64,000 bases of DNA from Roseibium sp. (GCA_017643215.1 JAEPNV010000001.1:620001-684000); one strand, 5' to 3'. Counted from the stretch's first letter, positions 36,170-44,969 are shown. Numbers and translations: made by a program. The notes: a model not told the origin generated them from the letters alone.

Positions 36170-37942
36170 TCAGTCGGGAAGACCAGCTTCGCGAAGGATA
36201 CCGATCAGGCGATCAAGCGCCGCCGGGTTCTTATAGGGTTGGCTCTTGGCATAGTCGGATAGGCGGAACGCGGGATCGCTAGTGATGATTTCGTCCGCAA
36301 CACGCCGAGCCTGGCCGTGGGCGTTAGACAGTTCGTAGTCGCTGCAGAGGATTATCCGCGCATCGTTGTTCTTGGGGTTGAGCCGCAACGATTCTTTCGC
36401 CGCTGGAATTGAAAGCTCAACATCTCCGCAATCCCGGTAGGCGACCGCAAGAATGTCAATCAACCAAGCCGGATAGACCTTTTCCAGTTGAAGAGCCTCC
36501 TTGGCGCTCCTGACCGCTGACTTTGCATCCCCGCAATAGTTCAGCACGAGTCCCAAGAGACCATGCGCCAGCGGACAACTCGAACGAAGCTTGGCCCCGG
36601 CTGAACAAGTCGCCAGCGCTTCGTCATGCCTGCCTTCGAGCAGCAAAATATGCCCAACAACAGCATGACCGATGCCGTTATTGTCCTTGTATTGCATCGC
36701 CTTTTTCGCCCAACTAGCGGCCTGATCCACGGAGTCTGCCTCGGAGTCGGACCAGTCAAAGAACGCGTCCATCCAATGTGTGACCGAGACATAACTTGGA
36801 CCGACCACTGAGGCCGGCTGGACACGGTAAAGCTTCTCAAACAAATCCCGCGCGATCACGTTGTCCTCGCGCTTGAGTTCGTAAAAATGGCTGGCGCCCC
36901 GATAGTAATATTCCACCGCTTCGGGACTTGCGAGTTTGCTGAACCAAATTCTATTTCTTTCATTGGTTGCGAGTTCAATATTCAGTGCCGAGATAATTTC
37001 CCTGGTGATCTCATCCTGAACCTGAAAAATGTCCACCAGAACGCGGTCGTAATGTTGCGCAAACTTGGTTTGCTTGACCTCAACATCGGTGAGTTGCACT
37101 GTGACGCGTACGCGGTTCCCGGCTTGCTGCACGGCACCCTCGAGAATGTAGCGCGCACCGAACTTGGCGCCAATCGATGGCGCGGAGACGTCTTTCCCAC
37201 GGTAGGCATTGAGGGCGGGAGCATGGACAAGGAACAATCCGGAAAGCTGAGTGAGCGTTGCCGATATGCCTAATCGGATGCCATCAGCAAGATAGTCTTT
37301 ATCGGGTTCGGCGCCTAAACTCTTGAATGGTGCTATGGCGATGCACGGCCGCTCTGGAGGATCGAATTCGAGCGCGGAACTAGCGCGCGTGCGCACGGGC
37401 CTATCCGGCTTTGCCTGTTCAGTGAAAACGCGGTAGGTGCGAACCGGACCGTCGATGTTCTTGAGTTTTTGCTTGCCCATAAACTCGCAGGTTTCTGAGA
37501 TCTTACCCACAACCTGGTCGTAAACCGTTCCGCTGATGCAAACGCCGCCGACATCCGCCAGAGACTCAAGTCGGGACGCAACGTTCACGGCGTCGCCGAG
37601 AAGGTCGGCGCCCTCGACCATTACGTCACCCAGGTTGACGCCTATGCGAAAGTGCATGAGGCGCCCCTCCGGCAAGTCGGCATTGCTTTCTTCGAGGTCT
37701 CGCTGGATTTCGACGGCACATCGCACTGCCTCCACCGGGCTCAAGAACTCAGCAATTACGCTGTCGCCTGCAGTACCGAACACACGTCCGCAGTGTCTGG
37801 TGATGAGCCTAAAAATGATCTGACGACGAGCCTTTAACGCGCGCAAGGTCGCTTCTTCGTCCGTATCCATGAGCCGGCTGTATCCGACCATATCCGCTGC
37901 AAGGATAGCCGTTAGCCTTCGCTGAATCCGTTCTTTCCTCAT
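36170..37942 (-). CDS. class III adenylate/guanylate cyclase with FlgO-like and TPR regions
   Basis: 590 residues from the ATG at 37942, with AGGAAACCGGTGGG upstream; the frame extends to 38047 without support. The N-terminal cyclase domain (1-170) has metal-binding Asp in LAADMVGYSRLMD and FGTAGDSVIAEF, and the transition-state pair N-X3-R in LGDAVNVASRLESLA, so it looks active. A middle domain (about 225-380; CIAIAPFKSLGAEPDKDYLADG) resembles the FlgO/TolB-N-like module usual in this architecture; the rest has TPR-type helices (RVQPASVVGPSYVSV onward). This layout is very abundant in Rhizobiales. Base composition is less GC-rich than neighbours. Confidence 0.88.
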   Translation of the reverse strand: MRKERIQRRLTAILAADMVGYSRLMDTDEEATLRALKARRQIIFRLITRHCGRVFGTAGDSVIAEFLSPVEAVRCAVEIQRDLEESNADLPEGRLMHFRIGVNLGDVMVEGADLLGDAVNVASRLESLADVGGVCISGTVYDQVVGKISETCEFMGKQKLKNIDGPVRTYRVFTEQAKPDRPVRTRASSALEFDPPERPCIAIAPFKSLGAEPDKDYLADGIRLGISATLTQLSGLFLVHAPALNAYRGKDVSAPSIGAKFGARYILEGAVQQAGNRVRVTVQLTDVEVKQTKFAQHYDRVLVDIFQVQDEITREIISALNIELATNERNRIWFSKLASPEAVEYYYRGASHFYELKREDNVIARDLFEKLYRVQPASVVGPSYVSVTHWMDAFFDWSDSEADSVDQAASWAKKAMQYKDNNGIGHAVVGHILLLEGRHDEALATCSAGAKLRSSCPLAHGLLGLVLNYCGDAKSAVRSAKEALQLEKVYPAWLIDILAVAYRDCGDVELSIPAAKESLRLNPKNNDARIILCSDYELSNAHGQARRVADEIITSDPAFRLSDYAKSQPYKNPAALDRLIGILREAGLPD

Positions 37943-38215
37943 CCCACCGGTTTCCTGCCGGGCGCGATAATAGGGGCGTGAGTCTACGTCTTTGCAGGTG
38001 GCAAGTCTATTGGTATGGAATGACCAGTATGGGTCGTACATGTGCATGCAGCTTGTTACAAATCACCGCGTCCGGAACACCGCTTCCAAGTCTCAAAAGG
38101 GCTCGTTTCGGACATTCGCTGTGCTTTGAACCAATCTCCGCTTTGAACGGACATTCGCACCGGCCACATTGGCGCTCTCAGTCTGCGCACCGGCCGGTCA
38201 TCCCCCGGTAAACTC

Positions 38216-38536
38216 AACAGCTGTCCGGTTTAGCTTTAGATGGCCGCAGTTTTTTGCTGTGACCGGCGGCAGGCACCCCTCTCCAGCCTTGCGGGGGAGA
38301 TGTCTCCGACAGGAGACAGAGGGGGGGTCTAAGGCTCTCAGAATTGAAGGTGAGTCCGGTTTGCAAAAGCGCGGTTCACCCCCCTCTGTCCGCATGCGCG
38401 GACATTTCCCCCGCAAGGGGGGAGAAGCCCTGTGGCCCCGTCCCAGAACCTTATATCCTCATGGTTGACCGGCATGAAAAAGAAAACGATATCAGATCGA
38501 TACGTCCACGCTCACGAGTTAAACCGGACAGCAGTG
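38216..38536. mobile_element. 321-base element with terminal inverted repeats and 9-base target duplication (element 2)
   Basis: GCTGTCCGGTTTA at 38220-38232 is repeated inverted at 38520-38532. Directly outside the ends GGTAAACTC occurs at 38207-38215 and again at 38537-38545, a perfect 9-base direct repeat like a target-site duplication. The terminal repeat is the one that bounds element 1 (32683-32975), but the interiors are unrelated. No transposase is encoded. A non-autonomous mobile element, or a decayed insertion sequence, is the simplest reading. Confidence 0.65.
38275..38423. repeat. two facing palindromic units (BIME-like), rhizobial type
   Basis: Unit 1 (38275-38327) contains CTTGCGGGGGAGATGTCTCC, a loop, GGAGACA and a G-run. 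Unit 2 (38377-38423) is its inverted relative, with CTTGCGGGGG and a hairpin TGTCCGC-ATGC-GCGGACA. The two 7-base stems differ in sequence yet both pair perfectly (TGTCTCC/GGAGACA versus TGTCCGC/GCGGACA), a compensatory pattern. This is the common CCCCCTCTGTC-type palindrome of Rhizobiales. Confidence 0.7.
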
Positions 38537-38722
38537 GGTAAACTCTACGACCGATCCAAGGGGCAGGGGCCCTGCGCGGGCCGCGCTGATCAGTGAGAAG
38601 GACGGCCGCTTGATGTGACCTCCGGCGTGACGGTCTTTCGCGATCACGGAACTTGAACGGCGGCGCGGTTCCAGTGAGTGTGGTCAAAAGGATTGCCACG
38701 CCTCGGATCAAGCCCCCAATCC

Positions 38723-39532
38723 TCACCAATCCGCCATCCAGCGATCAGAAAACCGTGGCAGGTCGCGGGAAAGGAGTTTCTTCAGCCGGGATTTCAAGCG
38801 GATCGAAACGGGGCAGCGGGCGGGGCTGCCGTCTTCCGGCCGGTAGCCGATCACGGCCTTGGTCTCCTCGATATCCCAGCGCATGCCGGGATTGTCGGAC
38901 ATCAGGTTCAGCGCGGCGAACGCGACATTTTTTGCCGTGATCGCCGCCTCAACGCCGTTGATAAAATCCCGGTCGCTCAGCCACATCTCCTGGCCCCAGC
39001 GCCCCATGGCCATATGCGGGCCGGGCCGGTTGCCGTGGGTCCACTGGGTCCACCCGATCCGAAGGCAAATGACCGACAGGCCGTGATGCGCGGCGAAATA
39101 GGCGCCCGTGCGCTCACAGAACAGCTTCGACATCCCATAGGCATTCACCGGCCCGGGCGGGGTGTCCTGGTTCAGCCTGTCATCCGTGAACCGCTTGTCA
39201 CCGTGCACCCAGTTCGAACTGGCAAGGACGACCCGCCGGACGCCCATTTGCGCGGCATGGTGATAGAGCGCCAGGGTGGCGTCCATGTTGTTGCGGATGC
39301 TGGAGGCCCATGTGGCCGCCGGCTCCCGGTCGCCGGCCAGGTGCACGATCACGTCAACGCCGTCAAAATGCCCGGCCCAGTCCGGTTCCGCCCCGAAGTC
39401 GGCAATATGGATGCGGGGGTGATCCACGGGCCGGATGTCGAGGCCGGTGACGTTAATTCCGTCCTGCGCCTCAAGGTGATCGAAGAGCTTTCGGCCGAGA
39501 TGACCGCCGGCACCGGTGACAAGAACATGCAT
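38723..39532 (-). CDS. NAD-dependent epimerase/dehydratase family, uronate dehydrogenase-like
   Basis: 269 residues from the ATG at 39532, where the Rossmann fold begins (MHVLVTGAGGHLGRKLFDHLE); the frame's upstream extension to 39661 is not conserved. VVLASSNWVHG and NAYGMSKLFCERTGAYF give the Ser and YxxxK catalytic residues, and CLRIGWTQ, WLSDRDFINGVEAAI and MRWDIEETKAVIGYRPED fit bacterial uronate dehydrogenases, which oxidise hexuronates to lactones with NAD. An aldose dehydrogenase role is equally possible. It is the last gene of the leftward sugar operon. Confidence 0.82.
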   Translation of the reverse strand: MHVLVTGAGGHLGRKLFDHLEAQDGINVTGLDIRPVDHPRIHIADFGAEPDWAGHFDGVDVIVHLAGDREPAATWASSIRNNMDATLALYHHAAQMGVRRVVLASSNWVHGDKRFTDDRLNQDTPPGPVNAYGMSKLFCERTGAYFAAHHGLSVICLRIGWTQWTHGNRPGPHMAMGRWGQEMWLSDRDFINGVEAAITAKNVAFAALNLMSDNPGMRWDIEETKAVIGYRPEDGSPARCPVSIRLKSRLKKLLSRDLPRFSDRWMADW

Positions 39533-39567
39533 GGCCTTCAAAACCTCTTTATGGGCGTGTTCAACGA

Positions 39568-40431
39568 TCAGGCCGGTGAAGGATGATCCATCGACACATG
39601 GAACTCTTGGGAAAACAACATCTGCGCGCCCGGCCGCAATTGGTGCTCCGGCGCGTGCCATTCAGCCTCGCAATAAGGATAGTCGCCGGAGTTGAACACC
39701 TCGAAATTGTGCCCGTGGGCGAAGCTATCAGTGCCGAGCGGCCTGGTCGTTGAGCATTGAAGCCGGACTGCGTCCGCGCCGTGCCCGGCCAACAGGTCGG
39801 TGTTGCCAGAGGGGGCCTGGACGCCGAACTTGAACTCGCCTTGCATCATGCACTCGACTTTCAGGTCCGCGCCGCCAGTCCGGACAAAAGGCCCCGGATC
39901 GCCGAAGACCGGCGCGAATGTACCGGCTTGAGGGTCCTCGATACGGATCGTGGTGGGATGGTTGAGCATCATGACCGACCAGATGCCGGCCGTGCGCTCG
40001 ACCGTGCCGCAGTTCCTTAATGTGTGATGGATCGAAAACCTGTCCGCGCTCTGCAGGGATATCAGCCGCGTCACTTGTAGCTTTGACACCGGGCAGATGT
40101 GGCTTGTCATTTCGATCTGATCGTCGGTTTCGAGGACGAACTCATAGGGGCCGCTGTCAAGAACGGGATACGGCGCCCCATCAGGCCAATCCCTATCCGG
40201 CGCCACCCAGGTCTTCTCGCCGCCCCAGAGCGGAAAACCAAACTGCGGTGACCGTGTTGGCAGATCCTTCAAGGCCGAAAGATGCGCAGGTTGTTGCATC
40301 AGGTCAGGATTTTGGAAAAGAAGCGATCTTTTCTGGAACACGATATCCCAAAGCCGCCCGCCAATGCCGGGCAGCATCTTGAGTTCAAGCGCGCCCTTTT
40401 TCAGCGACAAAATTGTCCAGATGCCGGCCAT
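39568..40431 (-). CDS. galactose-mutarotase-fold protein (aldose epimerase superfamily)
   Basis: 287 residues. The fold is suggested by ALELKMLPGIGGRLWDIVFQKRSLLFQNPDL, FPLWGGEKTWVAPDRDWPDG, TRLISLQSADRFSIHHTLRNCG and the final EVFNSGDYPYCEAEWHAPEHQLRPG. It resembles DUF4380/aldose-epimerase proteins rather than classic GalM; the catalytic His/Glu pair cannot be placed securely. It may equilibrate anomers of the imported sugar. It lies between the binding-protein gene (54 bases upstream) and the uronate-dehydrogenase-like gene (35 bases downstream), in the same operon. Confidence 0.7.
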   Translation of the reverse strand: MAGIWTILSLKKGALELKMLPGIGGRLWDIVFQKRSLLFQNPDLMQQPAHLSALKDLPTRSPQFGFPLWGGEKTWVAPDRDWPDGAPYPVLDSGPYEFVLETDDQIEMTSHICPVSKLQVTRLISLQSADRFSIHHTLRNCGTVERTAGIWSVMMLNHPTTIRIEDPQAGTFAPVFGDPGPFVRTGGADLKVECMMQGEFKFGVQAPSGNTDLLAGHGADAVRLQCSTTRPLGTDSFAHGHNFEVFNSGDYPYCEAEWHAPEHQLRPGAQMLFSQEFHVSMDHPSPA

Positions 40432-40485
40432 CGAACTTCCCCTTCGCGAACCGGCGCGCGTGACGACCCGCGCCGGTTAGAGCCG

Positions 40486-41481
40486 TCAGTGCTTGAACTG
40501 CGCCACGTTGGCGGCGGTGATCGGCATGACGCCCGTCTCCACGCGTTCGGGCAGCGGATTGATGCCGGCGGCCTGCCAGTCCGGCAGGATTTTCAGCGCG
40601 TCCGTGTTCTGCCAGTGCATCATGTGGAAGGCGAGGAAGATCTCCAGATAGGATTTCTGGGCAACCGCGCCATGGATCGTGCCATCCTCGATATAGGGCA
40701 GCATGTCGTCGTTGCGGTCCATGGCGACGATCTTGATGTCGCCGACCCGTCCGGCTTCGTTCACCGCGATCGCCGCGCCCTTGCCGCTGTCCCCATCCGT
40801 GCCGCCGATGCCGACGATATCGGGATTGGCCTGGATCGCCTGGAGATAGGCGGTCGGTGCGTAGGACGGATCGGCCTTGTCGTTCACGACATCGACGACT
40901 TCGATGTCGGGATACTTTTCGGCGAAGATTTGCTTGTAGCCCTCTACGCGCTCAAGGGTGGACGGTGCGGGGAAGGTCCCGAGCACGACTTTGCCCTTGC
41001 CGCCAATGGCCTGGGCCAGCATTTCGCCGCCAACGCGCCCGGCCTGAACGCCATTGATACCGAGGAAGGTTGAGCGCGGGCTGCCGGGGATGTCGCCGAT
41101 ACAGGTGGTGATCGGGATGCCGGCTTCGACGGCGCGCTCGACACCGGGGGCCAGCGTGGCTGGATCGCCGGGGAAGATCAGGATGCCGGCGGGGCGGCGG
41201 GCGATGAATTCGTCGAGCTGGCGCGCCTGCGCGGCGGTGTCGAAATCGAGAGGGCCGGTGAAGGTCGCCTTGATCCCCATGAGGTCTTCAAGGTCTTTCA
41301 TCGCGTTCCGGTAATCGACCCAAAACGGCACCTGTGTTACGATCGAAAGGAACACGTACTCCTTGCCCGCGGCGTCTGCCATGGCTTCTTTCGACAGGGT
41401 CGGCAGGCCGAACGCTGTCGCGAGGCCAGCCGCGGTGCCGGCCGTCAGCAGTTTTCTGCGGTTCACATTCAAATCAGTCAT
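40486..41481 (-). CDS. sugar ABC transporter substrate-binding protein (RbsB type), Tat signal
   Basis: 331 residues from the second of two adjacent ATGs, better spaced to AGGGAG. The N-terminus TDLNVNRRKLLTAGTAAGLATA is a twin-arginine signal (NRRKLL), unusual for this class. The mature protein follows the periplasmic-binding type 1 fold: EYVFLSIVTQVPFWVDYRNAMKDL, RRPAGILIFPGDPATLAP, GGTDGDSGKGAAIAVNEAG and IKIVAMDRNDDMLPYIEDGTI. The ligand is presumably a sugar or sugar acid handled by the surrounding enzymes. Third gene of the leftward operon. Confidence 0.9.
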   Translation of the reverse strand: MTDLNVNRRKLLTAGTAAGLATAFGLPTLSKEAMADAAGKEYVFLSIVTQVPFWVDYRNAMKDLEDLMGIKATFTGPLDFDTAAQARQLDEFIARRPAGILIFPGDPATLAPGVERAVEAGIPITTCIGDIPGSPRSTFLGINGVQAGRVGGEMLAQAIGGKGKVVLGTFPAPSTLERVEGYKQIFAEKYPDIEVVDVVNDKADPSYAPTAYLQAIQANPDIVGIGGTDGDSGKGAAIAVNEAGRVGDIKIVAMDRNDDMLPYIEDGTIHGAVAQKSYLEIFLAFHMMHWQNTDALKILPDWQAAGINPLPERVETGVMPITAANVAQFKH

Positions 41482-41538
41482 CATGATCTCCCTCTTGGAT
41501 CAGTGGTTGATTGTTGGTGGGGCCTTGATCGGCGCGGC

Positions 41539-42531
41539 CTAGCCCCGCTTGCTGCGGATGAGCATGTCGAGCGCGACCGCGCAGACGAGGACGGTGCCAG
41601 TGACGATCATCTGCCAGTAGATCGACACAGCGAGCATGGTCATCGTGTTGTTGATGAGCGCGACGAAGACCACGCCGAGAAACGCGCCGAGGATCGTGCC
41701 CTCGCCGCCGCGCAGTGACGCGCCGCCGATGACGGCTGCTGCCAGAACCTGAAGTTCGATGCCGTTGCCGGCCGTCGGCGTGCCGCTCATCAGGCGCGAT
41801 GCCAATAGAACGCCCGCAAGCGCGGCAAGGGCGCCGGTCAAGGCGTAGGCGATGATGCGAACCCGCGACACGTCGATGCCGGAAAGCATCGCGGCCTTTT
41901 CATTGGCGCCGATGAAATAAACCTGACGGAAGAAGCGCGTATGGCGGACGGCCAGGTCGAAGACGGCAACGAGGATCAAGGTGAACAGGACAATGACGGG
42001 GAAGCCGCCGAAATCGGCCTTTCCGATCCAGGCGAAGGCCGCCGGAAGGCTGGAAACCGAAAAACCCTCGGTCAAGACAAGCGCGATACCGCGCGCGATC
42101 GACATGGTGCCGAGGGTTGCGATCAGCGGATTGATCCCAAGGCCGGTAACAAGGACGCCGTTGACCACACCGGCAACCGCGCCGAGCAAAAGGCCGCACA
42201 AGACAGCGAGCGGGATCGGAACGCCGGCAAGCAGGAGCAAGGCCACAACTGTCGACGACAGCGCCATGACCGACCCGACCGACAGGTCGAAACCACCGGA
42301 AGCCAAGAGGATCGCCATTCCGATGACGATCACCGCGGTGGGGGCCATGCCGACGGCCACGGCACGGAAGTTCGAGAAGCTCAGGAAGTAGGGGTTCACA
42401 TTCGCCATCACGATGATGATCAGCGCGATCAGGACGATCAGCGTCAGTTCACGGACGTCGACGAACGCTTGGAGAACCCGCCGAGAGTGCGGTTCGCGGT
42501 CGGAAAGGTCGGCTTGGGCGGTCGTGCTCAC
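41539..42531 (-). CDS. sugar ABC transporter permease (RbsC type)
   Basis: 330 residues with about eight to ten membrane helices of the BPD_transp_2 family: ALIIIVMANVNPYFLSFSNFRAVAVGMAPTAVIV, GGFDLSVGSVMALSSTVVALL (the conserved G-FDLSVG segment), NPLIATLGTMSIARGIALVLT and ELQVLAAAVIGGASLRGGEGTILGAFLG. It forms the channel with the ATPase, whose gene ends with a 4-base overlap at its start. It has no signal peptide but a polar N-terminus of about 28 residues. Confidence 0.93.
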   Translation of the reverse strand: MSTTAQADLSDREPHSRRVLQAFVDVRELTLIVLIALIIIVMANVNPYFLSFSNFRAVAVGMAPTAVIVIGMAILLASGGFDLSVGSVMALSSTVVALLLLAGVPIPLAVLCGLLLGAVAGVVNGVLVTGLGINPLIATLGTMSIARGIALVLTEGFSVSSLPAAFAWIGKADFGGFPVIVLFTLILVAVFDLAVRHTRFFRQVYFIGANEKAAMLSGIDVSRVRIIAYALTGALAALAGVLLASRLMSGTPTAGNGIELQVLAAAVIGGASLRGGEGTILGAFLGVVFVALINNTMTMLAVSIYWQMIVTGTVLVCAVALDMLIRSKRG

Positions 42532-44090
42532 AACAGGTCTCCTGTTTGGGCTGGATCGGGCGTCGGGATGGACGCGCTCTGACCCGCGGCCATTTGAAGG
42601 AGCGCGTCCTCGGTGGCATCGTGTGCGGCGACATCACCCATCAGCCGGCCTTCATGGATGACGAGAATGCGCGTGGACAGGGACACGAGCTCGGGGAAGT
42701 CGGAGGAGACGACGATGATGGCCATGCCTTCAGCCGCGCATCTCAAGAGTTCGGCGTGGATCTGGAACTTGGCGCCAACATCCACGCCCTTGGTGGGCTC
42801 TTCGACAATTAAGAGGTCCGGCTTTCGCTTGAGCCACTTGGCGAGCATGACCTTTTGCTGGTTGCCGCCCGACAATGCGCCGATCCGTTCGCCGGTGCCA
42901 CGGGTCTTGATGCTGAACGCCTTGATCGCCGCGCGGCTGGCCGCACGAACGGAGTCGGCTTGCATAATGCCCAGTGAGGCGTGGTGCGAAAGGCTGGCGG
43001 AAACGAGGTTGTCGCTGAGTGACTGGTCCAGAAAGAGGCCTTCCGTCTTCCGCTCTTCAGGGACAAAACCCACCCCGGCGCGCATGGCCTCACGCAGTGA
43101 CCTGAACCGGACGGATTTGCCATTGAGGTCCACCTGTCCCGTTGCTCCATGCGACAGGCCGACGATGGAGCGGACGATCTCGCTCCGCCGTGCGCCCATG
43201 AGGCCCGCAAGGCCGACAATCTCACCGGCTTTGACCGAGAACGAAATGTCGTTGAAATCAACGTCGTTCGAAAACCGGTGAAGCCTCAGGACGTCCTTGC
43301 CCTTACTTGCATCCTTGCGGCTGACCTCTCCGGGATGCGCGCCGCCGATCATCTCGGCGACGACCTGCTCCTGAGAGGTCTCGGATGTTGGGAGGGTACT
43401 GATCCGGCGGCCATCGCGCAGAACGGTCACGCGGTCGGAAATCCGGAAGATTTCGGACATGTGATGGCTGACATAGACAATCCCGATCCCTTTTTGGGTG
43501 AGGCCCCGCAGGACTCCAAACAAGGCATCGACCTCATCGGGCGCGAGCGCCGATGTGGGCTCATCGAGAAGCAGGATATTGGAGTTCAGCGAAAGCGCCT
43601 TGGCGATCTCAACGATCTGTCTTGAACTGATCGGCAGGCTGTCGACCGGGCGGGATACGTCGATGTTCAGCCCGAATTCCGACAGCAGGGCCCGCGCGCG
43701 TCTGCGCAACTCTGGCCAGTCGACAACACCCATTCTGGATGGAGCACGTCCGGCATAGATGTTTTCGGCAACCGATAACGCTCCCGCCAGGCTGAGTTCT
43801 TGGAAAACGCAGCCGATGCCAAGCGTTTGCGCGTGGGCGGGACTGTCGATGCGTATCTCCGCGCCATCGCGGAATATCTTCCCCGATGTCGGTTGGTGGA
43901 GCCCGTAAAGCAGACCCAGGCACGTGGATTTTCCAGCGCCATTTTCGCCGCAAAGCGCATGGATTTCGCCTGAACGAAGTTCGAAGTCGACCCCGTCAAG
44001 CACGAGGTTCGAACCAAAGCTCTTCTGAACCGCCGCAAGCTTCATCAGCGGCTGATCCGGTCCCTTATCAAGACGGTCCTGCAGCGTCAT
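42528..44090 (-). CDS. sugar ABC transporter ATP-binding protein (RbsA type)
   Basis: 520 residues from the ATG at 44090, preceded by GGGAGGAGAG; the upstream start at 44120 would lie in the operator. There are two fused ABC domains. The first has Walker A GENGAGKSTCLG, degenerate signature LPISSRQIVEIAKAL and Walker B NILLLDEPTSAL; the second has GLMGARRSEIVRSI in place of a full Walker A, the signature LSGGNQQKVMLAKWL and LLIVEEPTKGVDV. This layout is typical of RbsA/XylG/MglA. First gene of the leftward operon, directly behind the GntR operator-promoter. Confidence 0.94.
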   Translation of the reverse strand: MTLQDRLDKGPDQPLMKLAAVQKSFGSNLVLDGVDFELRSGEIHALCGENGAGKSTCLGLLYGLHQPTSGKIFRDGAEIRIDSPAHAQTLGIGCVFQELSLAGALSVAENIYAGRAPSRMGVVDWPELRRRARALLSEFGLNIDVSRPVDSLPISSRQIVEIAKALSLNSNILLLDEPTSALAPDEVDALFGVLRGLTQKGIGIVYVSHHMSEIFRISDRVTVLRDGRRISTLPTSETSQEQVVAEMIGGAHPGEVSRKDASKGKDVLRLHRFSNDVDFNDISFSVKAGEIVGLAGLMGARRSEIVRSIVGLSHGATGQVDLNGKSVRFRSLREAMRAGVGFVPEERKTEGLFLDQSLSDNLVSASLSHHASLGIMQADSVRAASRAAIKAFSIKTRGTGERIGALSGGNQQKVMLAKWLKRKPDLLIVEEPTKGVDVGAKFQIHAELLRCAAEGMAIIVVSSDFPELVSLSTRILVIHEGRLMGDVAAHDATEDALLQMAAGQSASIPTPDPAQTGDLL

Positions 44091-44110
44091 ACTCTCTCCT
44101 CCCAAGCTGC

Positions 44111-44139
44111 CATATGACATCTGACATATCAGATGTCAA
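44111..44139 (-). promoter_or_regulatory. promoter of the leftward sugar operon with embedded operator 1
   Basis: On the minus strand TTGACA (44139-44134), a 17-base spacer and CATATG (44116-44111). The spacer is filled by a palindrome at 44115-44138: TGACATCTGA, centre CATA, TCAGATGTCA, with perfectly complementary 10-base arms. A regulator bound there would block RNA polymerase. The core (minus strand ATCTGATATGTCAGAT) matches the two sites in front of the GntR gene. Confidence 0.75.
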
Positions 44140-44220
44140 TTGAAAAGCTTTGTGGCGGCTGTCAAGAGATACCGAAAGCTTCGGGGAGGTAAGGCGCTCC
44201 GGTGGCCGAAGAGCAGCCCT

Positions 44221-44898
44221 TTAGGCGACCGATCCTTCCAGAACGATCGCGGCGCTCTGATAGGCCTGGCGCGTCCGGCCGATATGTTCGGCGAGGAGGT
44301 CTCTGATTTCGTCCATGTCGCCCCGACCGGCCGCGGCCGCGATGCCCTTGTGTTCTTCAAACGACAGCTCGGTATGGCGCGGCAGCTTGGCGAGATGGGT
44401 CCGCAAGGCGGCGATCTTGCCGACGTAGCGGGTGTAGCTGGCCGTCAGGTAGGTGTTTCCCGCATATTTGAAAATCAGATGGTGAAACGCGGTATCGAGC
44501 TGCAGGTAGGCTCTTTCGTCGCCGTCCTGACGGGCCCGTTCCATCTCGTGAACGACGCGCGTCATGTCTTCGGCCAGCCCCTTGGGGTCGCGGCTGAGGG
44601 CAAGTTCGAATGCGGCCGTCTCGATCGCCTGCCGGAAGTCGCAGATCTGCGTGACCTCGGCGTCTGTGAGGCTGAAAACCCGCGCGCCCTTTTGCGGTTC
44701 AATGCTGACAAGGCCTTCGTCCCTGAGCTGTGCCAGCGCTTCACGCACCGGCGATTTGGAAACGCCGAGCTCCTCCGAAATCCCGCGCTCTGAAAGGACT
44801 TGTCCCATTTTCAGCGTGCCGTCGATGATGCTGTTGCGCAGATGTTCAAGCGCCAGTTCCCGCAGCGACTTGGGTCTTTCAAGAGCCATCAAAGGCAC
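44221..44898 (-). CDS. GntR family transcriptional regulator, FCD subfamily
   Basis: 225 residues. The N-terminal winged helix-turn-helix reads LREL..RNSIIDGTLKMGQVLS, ISEELGVSKSPVREALAQLRDEG and SIEPQKGARVFSLT. The FCD effector domain carries metal/ligand residues in DTAFHHLIFKYAGN and EEHKGIAAAAGRGDMDEIRDLLAEHIGRT. It likely represses both sugar operons and itself, released by a pathway acid. Its own promoter (TTGCCT at 44954-44949, TATCTT at 44932-44927, minus strand) encloses operator 2. Located between the two divergent operons. Confidence 0.93.
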   Translation of the reverse strand: MPLMALERPKSLRELALEHLRNSIIDGTLKMGQVLSERGISEELGVSKSPVREALAQLRDEGLVSIEPQKGARVFSLTDAEVTQICDFRQAIETAAFELALSRDPKGLAEDMTRVVHEMERARQDGDERAYLQLDTAFHHLIFKYAGNTYLTASYTRYVGKIAALRTHLAKLPRHTELSFEEHKGIAAAAGRGDMDEIRDLLAEHIGRTRQAYQSAAIVLEGSVA

Positions 44899-44926
44899 CT
44901 CTCTGAAAAAAACTGTTGCGTCCTAC

Positions 44927-44954
44927 AAGATATCTGATACACCAGATAAGGCAA
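44927..44954 (-). promoter_or_regulatory. GntR gene promoter with embedded operator 2
   Basis: Minus strand TTGCCT (44954-44949), 16-base spacer, TATCTT (44932-44927). Operator 2 at 44931-44948 (TATCTGATACACCAGATA) fills the spacer, the same geometry as operator 1, which suggests autorepression. Confidence 0.6.
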
Positions 44955-44969
44955 GCTGGTATATCAGAT
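44954..44969 (+). promoter_or_regulatory. operator 3, upstream of the rightward sugar operon
   Basis: AGCTGGTATATCAGAT matches the minus-strand form of operator 2 (ATCTGGTGTATCAGAT) at 14 of 16 positions. Its centre TGGTATATCA is close to the TGGTNTACCA-type sites of FCD GntR proteins. It is 28 bases before the SMP-30 ATG and 5 bases from operator 2. No convincing plus-strand -35/-10 pair could be chosen around it. Confidence 0.6.

Larger units (their letters stand above)
37943..38722. other. gene-free stretch carrying element 2 and a paired palindromic unit
   Basis: About 780 bases without a credible gene. It contains a 321-base element with terminal inverted repeats and flanking 9-base direct repeats (38216-38536), inside which two copies of a rhizobial-type palindromic unit face each other. 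The remainder, including the cyclase upstream region, shows no recognisable signal. Confidence 0.7.

Noticed and set aside
38275..38423. Possible CRISPR-like repeat pair
   Set aside because: Only two copies, inverted to each other and internally palindromic; no regular direct repeats or cas genes.
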